From the NCBI GenBank assembly GCA_905116865.2, contig CAJHNH020000807.1, forward strand, positions 130,828-194,827: a stretch of DNA of 64,000 bases, written 5' to 3'. Of this stretch, positions 1 through 9,494 are shown piece after piece. Each line of letters begins with the position of its first letter. Position 1 is the stretch's first letter. The notes beneath the pieces are model-generated. The model saw only the letters and a program-made list of their open reading frames with translations. It ran no database searches and was not told where the DNA came from. This stretch comes from Candidula unifasciata. Taxonomy: Eukaryota; Mollusca; Gastropoda; Stylommatophora; Geomitridae. A program made the translations under genes and the position numbers.

Positions 1-134
1 GTACCCATTTAAGGCTGGGTCGACCTGCGACGCCCCATACCACGATAAAAATCCACGTAGCCATCAGTGGGTTTCGATCCCGGTACGTTGGAATTACGAG
101 TCGGACTCGCAACGCCTAAGTCACGGACGCCGGT
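1..134 (-). mobile_element. SINE-A copy, cut by the left edge
   Basis: On the minus strand this starts with a tRNA-like head (GCGTCCGTGACTTAGGCG, then a B-box-like GGATCGAAACC) and runs into the body GTCGCAGGTCGACCCAGCC. The same order is seen at 21638-21917, 27303-27545 and 60700-60962. The 3' body lies outside the window. Family membership is read from direct comparison of the copies; tRNA derivation is inferred from the box A/B pattern. Confidence 0.75.
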
Positions 135-274
135 ATACCTCACCATAGCAACATATAACATCATCTTCTAGAAACAGGGAAAGTTGCAAACAAAGGTTTC
201 AACAAATCTACTTCTCTTTGCCATAGCTGAAACATCTAATAATTACGTAAAATCTACGTTCATGCATTTAATGA

Positions 275-896
275 TTGATTGGCACCTTTCTGTCTTCCCA
301 GACAATATTGCGCTATGAAGAGGCATAGCACTCACAGTCCATGGCGATGGCAAGTGTCAAGAAAAGTCTTCCACAATGATTGCATGGGATTTCAGAACCA
401 TTGTTGTCAACATTTATGATAAATCCGTTTTTTCTTTCTCAGACGCTCAGCTCTTATCCTTTCTGCTTTCTTCTCTTCCTTCACTCTCATTCCCTTCCTG
501 ATTTGCCCTTTCCACACAACACGGTCCATGGCATTTTGCTCTCATGAGTCCACCTCAATACCTGCATCATTCATGTCCCGTTTGCACACATCTACCTGTC
601 TTTAATTCACCATAACGGATGCCCTTAGGGACTCTGCCATCCTCCATTCTCTAGGTGTGACCCCACCACCTGAGCCTTCGTAGACTGAGCATGGAAACGA
701 CTGTTGTAGTACCTGCTCTTTCCAGTACCGCAGTGTTTGTGATTTTGTCCTGCCACTTAAAGCCAAGTATTCTTCTTAGGCATCGCATGTGAAAGCTATT
801 TAGCCGTCTCTCCTGCCGCAAATAGGACGACCACGTTTTACTGCCAAAAAGCAGAGTGCAGAGAACACAAGCCTGATAGACAAGGGTTTTGTTCAT
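275..896 (-). pseudogene. 5'-truncated LINE 3' end (RT C-terminal domain plus zinc-finger tail)
   Basis: The minus-strand frame 896-651 gives the post-RT motif of RTE/CR1-like non-LTR elements: LLFGSKTWSSY, then RRLNSFHMRCLRRILG, then RRLRWWGH. Further 3' it encodes a decayed Cys/His knuckle. A second copy with the same content lies at 44333-44985 on the same strand, and both stop at nearly the same 5' position. The 3' end is a TGAT-rich tail near 275. The frame is broken, so it is not functional. It abuts the GPCR exon and lies in that gene's first intron. Confidence 0.8.
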
Positions 897-918
897 ACAT
901 TTAAAATAAAAATATTAC

Positions 919-1347
919 CCAGGTAATGATGTATATTCCATGCAGCACAATGCCGTTTATAACAAACTCAGTCACAAGTGCTCCGCTGTCTACCACCGCC
1001 ATTGCTGATAGATAAGGAACCGAAGGCACTCTCCTGAGACGAGTTCTTGTGAATACTAAATAGGCTAAAATATTGGACAGAAGACCCACTGCCACCAGCA
1101 GTGGACACGTATAGAAGCTGAGTTTGATGATAAACATCGCTATGTTAGACCGTGGCGGTTGATAGAACTCTCTGGACACTTTAGTAATGGTTCCGTTGGC
1201 CAAGACATGTTGTGTTTCATTTTCGCATTCTTTGGTTTTGAGGAAACTGTTTAGGTCATCATATCTGCTGATACTAAAGAATAAGGATGCATTGTATGTA
1301 GAGAGGAAATTTTCGTCAAAGACTTCCGAGAAGTTTACCGATGTCAT
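919..1347 (-). CDS. Class A (rhodopsin-like) G-protein-coupled receptor, 5' coding exon, partial
   Basis: This is predicted to be the N-terminus of a seven-transmembrane receptor in the plasma membrane; the ligand cannot be read, and a neuropeptide type is only a guess. The chosen start MTSVNFSE has A at -3. The extracellular tail of ~70 residues has four N-glycosylation sequons (N5, N19, N43, N51). TM1 spans about 72-100 with the class A pattern GLLSNILAYLVF (N92 = position 1.50). A basic loop RTRLRRVPS follows, then TM2 with LSAMAVVDS (D120 = 2.50). The open frame runs to a stop at 901, but a donor TGG|GTAATA after codon 143 (position 919) is the likelier exon end, in phase 0. TM3-TM7 would lie left of the window. 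A LINE occupies the intron starting about 20 bp after the donor. The first ~15 codons match units of the tandem array at 1310-2090. An alternative is a decayed receptor copy, but the exon itself has no stop or frameshift. Confidence 0.72.
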
Positions 1348-1754
1348 TATGAATAGTTGGTTAATCTTACGATAGGTTTTAAATATCGAAGTTAGTATGG
1401 CCAGAGACTTCAGAGAACTGTAACGTTGTCATTGTGGAAATTTGGTTGATATTTTGATGTGTTGAATGTTTCTGGCAAATTCTTGTCAAAAAGCGCCGAG
1501 AAGTCTCATGATGTCATTTTGATTATATGGTTAAGTTTAAGATGTGTTGTAGGTTGAGTTGTAGGCATCGTGGACAAAATCCACCGAGCATTTTAATGCT
1601 GCCATTGTGTATCTGCTGATGAATCTTTCGTAGGAAGATGCGTATAGTCGCATAAATCAGAGCAGTTTCACATTGTCATTATGAGCATCTAGTCACTTTT
1701 CTGACGTGATGTTTGTTGCGTGGCTACTCGCTGATACCACAAAAAAGTAAGACG

Positions 1755-1757
<3 letters not shown>

Positions 1758-1791
<34 letters not shown>
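1758..1791. repeat. (GT)n microsatellite
   Basis: About 17 uninterrupted GT dinucleotides inside the degenerate array upstream of the GPCR exon. Confidence 0.95.
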
Positions 1792-1794
<3 letters not shown>

Positions 1795-1825
1795 ATCTTC
1801 CACTGTGTCGAACGTAAGGAGATAA

Positions 1826-1873
1826 GTATCGTCCAACAATCCTAGATACGTATCGTCCAACAATCCTAGACGT
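1826..1873. repeat. 24-bp direct duplication
   Basis: Two adjacent 24-bp copies beginning GTATCGTCCAACAATCC; they differ only in the last three bases. Confidence 0.9.
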
Positions 1874-2089
1874 TTAAATGTGTCATCAAGTGTAACAATG
1901 TAAGTATCGTCGAAGAAATCGACAGGCTAAACATTGTCAGTTCGAACAACTATTTAACTGTGTGATATGTTGTATGTAGCGAAGTCTATTTCGAAAACCT
2001 AGTTAAAATTTTGAGATACTGTTGAATCCTTCCAGAAGTTTATAATCTTTCTTATGAAAATCTAGATAATCTTCTGCTGCGTTTTATAT

Positions 2090-3837
2090 CCAAGATGCGA
2101 ACGAATTAACGAACCAGTGGACGAGAAATATATTACAACAAAACAAAAGTCTGCTTAAATTCCATTGTGTTTGTTACGTGTTTCACGATGTTGCAGTTCT
2201 TTGAGCGATACAAATGATCCTCTTTTCGTAGAACGTTTTGATGATACAACTCTTGCTTCAGAACATTTCACTATTCTTTAGTATGTTCTTTGCTCATGAA
2301 GTGAAAACACGAATAACCACTTGCAGCCAGGAAACGTCGATAATAAATTACATCATTTCTTTGTATAACCTTGATGATGATGAAATGACTGTTAAGGTTC
2401 TTGACAACTGGTGTTTCGTAATCATGCTTTTCCATATTTTGTGATCTCAGACAACATGTATATGATATGCGTTAAACATTCTTGTGATAGATTCTTTGTA
2501 TTTGGCATTGCATGCAAATAAGTGTGTCGATTTTCATGACCTGAGTGTAAATTATCCGCCTTCTCTCGGAAACAAATATGTAGAATAGCAATTTGATCAG
2601 TGATGTCTGACACGAAGTATGGCAGCTTGATAATTGTGTTTTGTTATAGCCAAGATGAAACTAGATATTTCAACTGTCAATTTTGTTATTTCTCGAACTT
2701 ACTATTAAAGCAACGTCATATTGCTATTGAAACTCTAGACTCCCGTCTATATTCAGAATACTCGGCGTCATCACTGGTGTTTAACTTATTAATCTATCCA
2801 CGTTTATCTGATAACTGTTAAATGTGGTAGTAGATTACTATTTTATCAAGTTCGACGTTCTTGTAATTTTATTCTTCCACACAGCTTCAAATGATTTGCT
2901 TTAGGCTTTGGTTAGGGCAGGCTAAATTCTGCCTCCTGTATGGCGACTTTCAATTCTTTTTGTTAACATAGAACACAGCTGAAACGCGCAAGTGTATTTC
3001 AGTGAGATTCCATATGAATTTATTTCGGGCCTGAGAAACTTAAACGTCTGTCTTGTGTGTACAACATCAGTCTCGTAGATACAACAACAGCCTGGTGGTC
3101 CAGAATCCAGCGATGAAACAAAACGTATTGATTTGGCAGAGTTGGCTCTGTGGTTGTAAACCTCAATAAATTTGATCTAGCCACATCTGTTTTATCACAT
3201 GGTTGCATGTGTCATCAGTACGTGTCACGCGGTATGCTTGGGTGATAATGGTATACTATGATACATGATCGTAGTGGTCACTGATCAGTTCTGCGTTCTT
3301 GTCCTGATTATGTTGTCAGGCAAAACTATCCAGGCATTTATTTCTTTGTCCTATCGTTGATCATTCTCTCAACAAGTCTGCCAGTTGCCACAAAGTTTTC
3401 CAGGTTATTTATCCTCCCCGTGCTTGAAAATCGTGACTACAGACGTGCAGTGTTACAGATGATTCTACAAATTATGTCTCTTTCTTGAAAAAGGGTCCAA
3501 TTTGTATTTTTGTTTGGTCGCCCGCCGGTAACTTGTTGGATCTGTTGATAAAACAGATAGTTAAAGTTAGACACTGGCAAAGAGAACTTCTTAACGTACG
3601 AAACAATATTACCTTTACATTTGACTGCAGGCCTGGGTTCAAGTCCATACTAAATCGGTATGTATAATGCACCTTGGCTGCAAGAAACCAGAAATGGGTG
3701 CCAGGAAAATTTCATGGGAAGTACAGGCGGCAAAAGCAGTGTTGCCTTATCACTCATCAAGTGTTGATTGGTCTATAAAAAATATGCGTCATGTCGCCCA
3801 ATCATACATAATGTGTTGACTGGTTTATAGAAAAAAG
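2090..3837. other. Unassigned DNA
   Basis: AT-rich DNA with only short chance frames (up to 73 codons). I see no domain, SINE head or tandem structure. It may be upstream or 5'UTR/intron DNA of the GPCR gene, which reads leftward from here. Confidence 0.4.
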
Positions 3838-3962
3838 ATTAGTTGCGTATCCTTTACATGACGTTGCAGAACAAACCCCAACAGCCCCTGGCCAACAGCT
3901 CCTGGCTGTTGTGTGGTTTTTTTAGGTAATTTACGTCTAGTAGTTTGCCATTGCTTTCTGGA
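3838..3962 (-). mobile_element. SINE-I 3' fragment
   Basis: On the minus strand the fragment has GCAATGGCAAACTACTAGACG, then a body ending GTTGCAGAACAAACC (as written on +) and the tail GGATACGCAACTAA. This matches the 3' half of the copies at 18660-18900 and 59455-59690. The tRNA-like head is missing. Confidence 0.65.
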
Positions 3963-5085
3963 CGGTTTATAGAAATAAGCGTCTATAATTAAAACCAGAC
4001 AAGTAACTGCTGCACAGACTGTGAACATTCAGTCAGGGAACGATGTTCCCATTACCACAGAGTCTGACCAAATTCAAAGAGCATCTTATGTCCACACATG
4101 ATAAAATTCAGTTGAAACAACGACAGGTCCATACTACCATACAATGTGAGTATATTCAGTAAAGAGATGTAAGTATAAATTGCTGTACAGTGGGATAAAT
4201 TTCCACCTTGGAAGAAAAGATCGCCATTCTCATGGTCTGAGAACTTTCACCTACGGAACGATAGTGACCCAATCTCAGTCAGAGAACGATATGCCCTAAT
4301 TGCTGTACAGTGTGAGAACACTAAACCCTGGAACGGCTGATACTCATTTCCCTAAGTCTGCTCAGATGTTTCAGTAATGTAACAAAGCTGTAATATTAAT
4401 TTAATGAAATACAGAAAGACATGCTAAAAAATACAAAACACACATTAACCTCAAATAATAAGAAAATAATACATAAAATAAGAATATAATAAAGATAAAA
4501 TGATAATAATAGTAATAAACACAGGTCAGATATAATGTATGTCAATTTTCAATGCTGGCCATTAGTCCTTTGTCCTATATGTTATGCACAATGACGTATA
4601 TTCAATGATACGCGCAGACGGATAACAGTATTGCCGTTCTTGTGTTTTTTGTTAATACATAATCTGCATCGTTAATGGAAATGAGAACAAGCAGCGACCA
4701 CCACTGTACCACAGGTAATTGAAAGCTGATACGATTACAACGAGATCATATTTCACTGAGGGAAATTCCCTGCGGGACCATATCAAGTGATGACATTTTA
4801 ACGTGTAACGGCTGATGCCATTAAATAATAGAGAGAGTCATTTGATCAAATGATAGTTTGTAAAATGTCCCGTTAGACCTCCCAGAGACAAACGTTATAT
4901 ATCTCTCCCAAGTTTTCTCTGGAAATTGAAATATAATATTTTACTGCTTTATTTTTATAGCAAAATTTAAATTTTCAGTTATTGTGTTAGAGATATCTAG
5001 ACGCTGATTAGGTTGTACACGTTGGACACTTGCTTGGCCGAAGGAATCACTAAAACCAGCATCACATATATCGGGAGAATTCTAC
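3963..5085. other. Unassigned AT-rich DNA with weak internal repetition
   Basis: Short motifs recur (AATTGCTGTACAGTG near 4174 and 4297; GGAACGAT or GAGAACGAT near 4037, 4255 and 4284), suggesting an old decayed tandem array. No coding signal is visible. Confidence 0.4.
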
Positions 5086-5087
5086 TA

Positions 5088-5595
5088 GAAAAAAAAAACT
5101 AGATGAAAGAAAAAAGAGGGAGGGAGAGAGAGAGGGGGGAGTCAGAGAGAGAGAGAGGGGGGGGGAGAGAGAGAGAGTGTATGATAATAATAAAGACGAT
5201 AATGATGACTTTGAAAAAAAAATCATGGAATTATTATTCACGACGATGAATATAATGATGAGGATGATTCGGTGAAGAATAAGGATAATGATGATGCGGA
5301 TGATGATGACGATACGATGAAAAGTAAGAAGAAGAAACTGATAATAATAAAGACAGAGATGAAAAAAAAAGAAAATGAAAAATAAGACGAAAAGGACGAA
5401 TGAGAAGGTGAAGAAAAAGAATTGAAAAAAAAAAAAAAAACTAACATAAAGACGAATAAAGCGACGAAGATGACGATGAAGAAGTAGTCGAAGAAGAAAT
5501 AGACCCAAAAAAAAAAAAAGTGAACGGATATCTAGACATAGGTAAAAAAAAGCTTCTGCTTCAAATGGCACTGTTAAAAAAAAAAAAAAAAGGTG
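5088..5595. repeat. A/GA-rich low-complexity tract
   Basis: This is a mixture of A runs, (GA)n, and GATGAT/AATAAT-rich stretches, with several A runs of 9-17. The 191-codon minus-strand frame here encodes only Phe/Leu/Ser-rich low complexity and is an artefact. Confidence 0.9.
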
Positions 5596-5886
5596 CCATT
5601 CAGTAAGCAACAATGCGTCACAGCCAATGTTGTTCACGTATTTTGATTTCTTTATTCGAACACTGCCGAGATGTCTTTCTTATCATAATTAATTTACCAA
5701 AGCCGGTACTAATTTAATAAAAGCGGCGTTGTTTGTGCGATTTCCCTTGATCTATTCCCCGTGAGATTAGTGCAGCTTCCTATTAGTAAGTAATGTACAT
5801 ACATCTTCGGTAACTTGTCCAAGAGTACAGGTTTTTAATTGGATTAAAGCATTAGATTGGTAATTAATTAAACAGCAGTAATTTGC

Positions 5887-6035
5887 GACAACAACAACGT
5901 GGAGACGAACGATGGAAAGTGACCTGAGTGCGGCATCTCTGACATGGAAAACTGCACTGAAGATTGCACAGGACAGGAAATCATGGAAAGTTCTCACTGA
6001 AGCCTCATGTGCCACTAAGCATAAAAAATAACTAA
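5887..6035 (+). pseudogene. LINE 3' terminal fragment
   Basis: It matches the last ~140 bp of the LINE copy at 43919-44235: GGAGACGAACGATGGAAAGT, then GCACAGGACAGGAAA, then GTGCCACTAAGCATAA. It finishes in an ATGATTGATG-like tail. Only the extreme C-terminus of the RT reading frame remains. Confidence 0.75.
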
Positions 6036-6094
6036 TGATTGATGTAATTTGCAATGCTTGGTAATAGGTGTTTCGTCCCTTTTAGGACGACATT

Positions 6095-6274
6095 TTTTGT
6101 TATTTGAAGCCCCACCCTGGCTTTTGCCAGGGGTCGCAATATAGGCAGGCCATAAATATTGCCAATTGTCTGAACGCGGTTTCTGGGACCTCTCCACGGC
6201 GATCCTCATCCACATGGTGGCACTTTGTGTCATCGGGTGTTTATCGCTTGTGTGAAGTCCTAGTGGGGTAGAAA
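6095..6274 (+). mobile_element. SINE-D copy
   Basis: It starts TTATTTGAAGCCCCACCCTG and has CACGGCGATCCTCATCC and CATCGGGTGTTTATCGCTTG. It ends at TAGTGGGGTA. The same order occurs on + at 31640-31815 and 63395-63577, and inverted at 6708-6893, 28150-28325, 28400-28590, 43258-43385 and 60418-60590. Confidence 0.8.
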
Positions 6275-6707
6275 GTCAGTCGGTGTAATTTGCGGCAGCC
6301 TGCAAGGGATTTCGCAACCTAGAAACATTGAGCAGATATGTTTTAATGTCTGTCTTGTGTATCCCTATAGTGCAATGGAATATCATCATCATTATCAAGT
6401 GCCATACCGACTGGCGTTTGTGATTACGCCCGTCCACATTTTGCTATTTTCAACAGCATGTTAGTCGGTATCTGTGACAAGGGCGTAGCAAGCACGCTTT
6501 GCAATACCGGGATACTGGTGTCGATCTCAACTGTGATTTGGAGCCAGACCATCTTGAACTGGTGGTATCGATAGCTGACCGTTCACTTAGCAATGAAGAA
6601 ATATTTAAATTTGCCTTTAAAAAAAACCCCACAGCAGACGAATGATGCTTACGTAGGGTCTGCGCCATCCAGTAAAGGACACCCAATTAAACTATCTATG
6701 TATCTTC
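6275..6707. other. Unassigned spacer between inverted SINE-D copies
   Basis: No recognised element. The 78-codon minus-strand frame shows no family signature. Confidence 0.4.
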
Positions 6708-6893
6708 TTTTACCCCACCAGGACATCACACAAGCGATAAACACCTGATGACAAAAAGTGCCACCATGTGGATGAGGATCACCCGTGGAGAGGTCCCAGA
6801 AACCGCGTTCAGCCATTAGACCACATTTATGCCCGGGCTATATTGCGGCCCCTGGCAAGAGCCAGAGTAGTGCTTCAAATAACAAAAAATTGC
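6708..6893 (-). mobile_element. SINE-D copy, inverted
   Basis: This is the reverse-complement arrangement of the copy at 6095-6274. It reads CACCAGGACATCACACAAGC, then GATGAGGATCACCCGTGGAG, then GCCCCTGGCAAGAGCCAG. The pair could form a ~180-bp-stem hairpin with a ~430-bp loop. Confidence 0.8.
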
Positions 6894-6952
6894 ATTAAAA
6901 AAGGGATGACAAGATACACAATTAAACTGCCAATTACTGCCTTTACATAACA

Positions 6953-7162
6953 CTTTTTTGGGCGGTGTGGGTGGGGGGGGGCGGGGGGGGGGATTCTGGC
7001 CTGAGGATTTAGGGCCCCATGGCTAGTGTTGTCGCCACGACTGTGTACGTGAGGGTTTTATTTTGCCCCCGATAGAAAAAAATCCCTAGCCTTACTGATG
7101 ATTGGAACCCGGGTCTTCCGCGTAAGAGCCCAGGGTACTATCCGTTCGGCCAGCCGCTGCTT
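6953..7162 (-). mobile_element. SINE-J copy with poly-G tract
   Basis: On the minus strand a tRNA-like head (GCAGCGGCTGGCCGAACGG, B-box GGTTCCAATC) leads into AGGGATTTTTTTC, and it ends in a run of C (poly-G on +). The same order occurs at 62670-62870, and a fragment is at 55125-55217. Confidence 0.7.
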
Positions 7163-7334
7163 ACACCCTATTAACTAACTAGATGCTTAAATTTAGGTAC
7201 ATGCGCTAAAATATCGCATGAAACTTTTATGAAACATTTGGGCACCGTTATTGTCTTTGATATTACCATTACTTGTCTCTTCCCATTGATTAAACTTAGG
7301 CCCATTCTATCACTTTCGGCCACAGCTGTATCTA

Positions 7335-7698
7335 TCGATCTGTAACGGAGGTGCGTGGTCTCGCTGCATGGTTTAGGGTTCACGTGGACTTGGACTTCTA
7401 GTAATTCCCCTGGGTTTCTTTGTAGTGAGATCGGACGCACATGTGTATTGTTGTGCAAGTAACAAATTCCTTGGCAGTTGGAAATCGAAAAGAGCAGCTT
7501 AACGGCGCTGCCAGGGCAAAATTTTCAGTTAAAAATCTACCTTCATTATTTTAGGATCCTCGCCAGTGCTACAGAGCACGTGCACTGTGCTGAGCTTCTC
7601 CGGACTCAGACTTGAGTTAGAAGAAGAACGGAGCACTTATAGGTTACTACCCGTGTGCCATGATGTTGATCCGTTGTTTAAATCTCCAACCTCAGTAT
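7335..7698 (+). mobile_element. SINE-C copy, head incomplete
   Basis: It shows GGACTTGGACTTCTAGTAAT, then GGCAGTTGGAAATCGAAAAG, then GTGCACTGTGCTGAGCTTC, then ATGATGTTGATCCGTTGTTT. The full copy at 41258-41660 has the same order; inverted copies are at 11965-12235, 20560-20915 and 34285-34705. Confidence 0.75.
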
Positions 7699-8117
7699 GT
7701 GTAAATCTTTCTGACTAGTCGCTATCAAAGCGGTGTTATCAGTTGTTATTTTATGACCATCAACTACATTCCTGGCATATCAGATTATACTACTAACATA
7801 CATATGTGTTCTGTTCAAAGTGTGTTCAATACCTAGCCTGGTGAGATTATAATTATTCATGTGGCGATCTAAAAGTATTGTGTCTTTCTGAGATGTTCGT
7901 TTCGTAGGAGTCACCGTGGCGGTGTGGCCAAGCCCGCTTTCCTCAAGCTCTGAAGCTTTTAGGTTAGTTTAATGAACTGCGTCATTAGCGTTTTGAGGGA
8001 AATTTTTCCCGAGACCACACTAATCGTCGGTGGAGCTACGTGGTGTTCTGGGTGACGCTTTGGGCAGGCCCATATGGATAAACCTAGTTTAGTGAATTGC
8101 AGTTGACTTTAAGTATA

Positions 8118-8624
8118 GTCCCTGCTGGCTCGAAAGCTGAATTGGTTAAACTTGACTGCGCGGCGACCGGGTGACGAGCTTTTTGTGGTCCGGGTTCACG
8201 CCCCGGGGTAGGCAGAAAAGCCACATTTCTCCCATATATACGGCATCTATCATGGAATCAAAGAAGATTAGAAATATTGACATCTTAAAAGATCTGAACA
8301 TCAAGGAAGATTTGCTAATAAACAGCATTTTTTCTCGGAATCTGAAATAGTTTGGTAATATCAAGCGCCACAGTTGACCAGGAAGGAGGGGCAGGGGCCG
8401 ACCGACACGAAGATGGGCACAGGATATAAGTGACTCCTTGAGTATGAAAGTACATGAGGAGGGAGAACTGGCGAGAGACCACGTTTCTTTCAGGCAGACT
8501 CTGATGAGAGCGACGTTCTGCAAAGGACCTGCTACATGATAATGATGATCATTATGGAATCAAGGCCGAAGGGTTGCGATACCCATAGTACCGAATCCAT
8601 GGTATCTGGATATTTAAAAAAAAA
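8118..8624 (+). mobile_element. SINE-H copy, split by a LINE fragment
   Basis: A tRNA-like head (GGCTCGAAAGCTGAATTGG, B-box GGGTTCACGCCC) leads into GGCAGAAAAGCCACATTTCT. The LINE fragment interrupts it at about 8263. The tail (ATGGAATCAAGGCCGAAGG to GGATATTTAAAAAAAAA) resumes at 8548. The flanking AAGTATAG on both sides is a candidate TSD. The inverted copy at 37096-37323 is uninterrupted and confirms the original continuity. Confidence 0.75.
8263..8547 (+). pseudogene. 5'-truncated LINE 3' end nested in SINE-H
   Basis: It encodes remnants of the RT C-terminal region: a DLNIKEDLLINSIFS-like stretch, GRPTRRWAQDI-like residues and a final RATFCKGPAT. The copy at 46070-46368 is the same. It ends in an ATGATG tail. 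The flanks ATCATGGAATCAA (8250) and ATCATTATGGAATCAA (8549) are a plausible TSD that duplicates SINE-H sequence. Confidence 0.75.
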
Positions 8625-9265
8625 GTATAGACTTTGTGGCTGCACAACTTTCTGTGCACAGGGCGACACGCCCATATGGATAAACCTGGTTCAGTGAATT
8701 GCAGCTGACTTTAAGTATAGTCTTTGTGGCTGCACACATTTCTGTGTTTAGTGTACAGCTCAGTAATCGCGTTTCCTAGTTTTCTCGTGACTTCAGAAGT
8801 ACATCTTTCAGTGGCATATTTAGTTAGGAGATCAGTCAAACATCATAAGGGGCTATGGCTAGAAAGTATAAAACTTGGAGAAAATCAGCTTATGACGCCT
8901 TCGAAACCGAGATAGGAGACAGTATAACTAACCTCTCATAAGAACAATTAGCCTAAGTACTTAAGAGTGGCTGCTGCATCGGAAGACTGGGTGCGCATGG
9001 AAATACCCATTGGCAGTGACGTTAATTGTGATAACATAACATGACGACACTCAGCAGTAAGCGTAGCAATATCTGATGATGATGATTGTGTGTGTTCTGT
9101 GAATAATCACTTTCGATGTCCCCACTCCATCGATATTGCTTAACTTGCATGCTGTCACGGCGCACTACAATTGTCTCCTTTCTCATAAAGTGACAAGGGA
9201 ATTTAGACTGTCTCATTTTGATGCTTGTAACTCGGCGAGACACTGACCTCATCATTTGTCTATAC

Positions 9266-9349
9266 CAGTGTTTCCAAAGCCTTTTAAATAACAAATTTTC
9301 CATGGCGCCCTAACCTAAAAAAAATTATGACACAGTTTGGAAATCACTG
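9266..9349. mobile_element. hAT-type MITE, 84 bp
   Basis: The terminal inverted repeats CAGTGTTTCCAAA and (right end, inverted) CAGTGATTTCCAAA carry the hAT CAGTG terminus. The flanking 8-mers GTCTATAC (9258-9265) and GCCTATAC (9350-9357) match at 7 of 8 bases, the TSD length of hAT elements. There is no room for a transposase, so it is non-autonomous. Confidence 0.75.
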
Positions 9350-9494
9350 GCCTATACACATATGAGTCCAGTATTATATTTCTGATAGAGATAAGAAAAT
9401 AACAATTAGAAAAAAAAGAAGCGTAATTGCATAAGGAAATTTGTGGTGAAAATAAATAAAAAGAAATACTAAACCTAAAATTTATTTTTCTTAT

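Larger units (their letters stand above)
1310..2090. repeat. Degenerate tandem array including the GPCR start codon
   Basis: About seven diverged units of roughly 75-110 bp share the + strand order: GTCAAA, CCGAGAAG, GATGTCATT, TGGTTAA, GATGTGTTG. Clear units lie at about 1310-1400, 1400-1475, 1475-1565, 1565-1640, 1640-1725, 1905-1980 and 1980-2090. Read on the minus strand, the unit at about 1480-1520 aligns with the first ~15 GPCR codons (ATGACATC, then ACTTCTCGG, then TTTGAC) but has an in-frame stop at codon 4. The array is interrupted by a GT tract. Confidence 0.6.
7910..8750 (+). mobile_element. SINE-G copy, split by SINE-H
   Basis: The element begins GTCACCGTGGCGGTGTGGCC and continues to GACTTTAAGTATAG near 8117. 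It resumes after SINE-H at about 8625 with AAGTATAGACTTTGTGG. The right part also carries an 88-bp tandem duplication, with GTATAG-CTTTGTGGCTGCAC at 8628 and 8716. Related copies are at 23913-24185 (+), 39775-39905 (+) and 61085-61330 (-). Confidence 0.6.

Noticed and set aside
1187..1375. Plus-strand 62-codon frame
   Set aside because: Shadow of the GPCR exon on the opposite strand.
5062..5637. 191-codon minus-strand frame
   Set aside because: Phe/Leu/Ser low complexity from an A/GA-rich tract.
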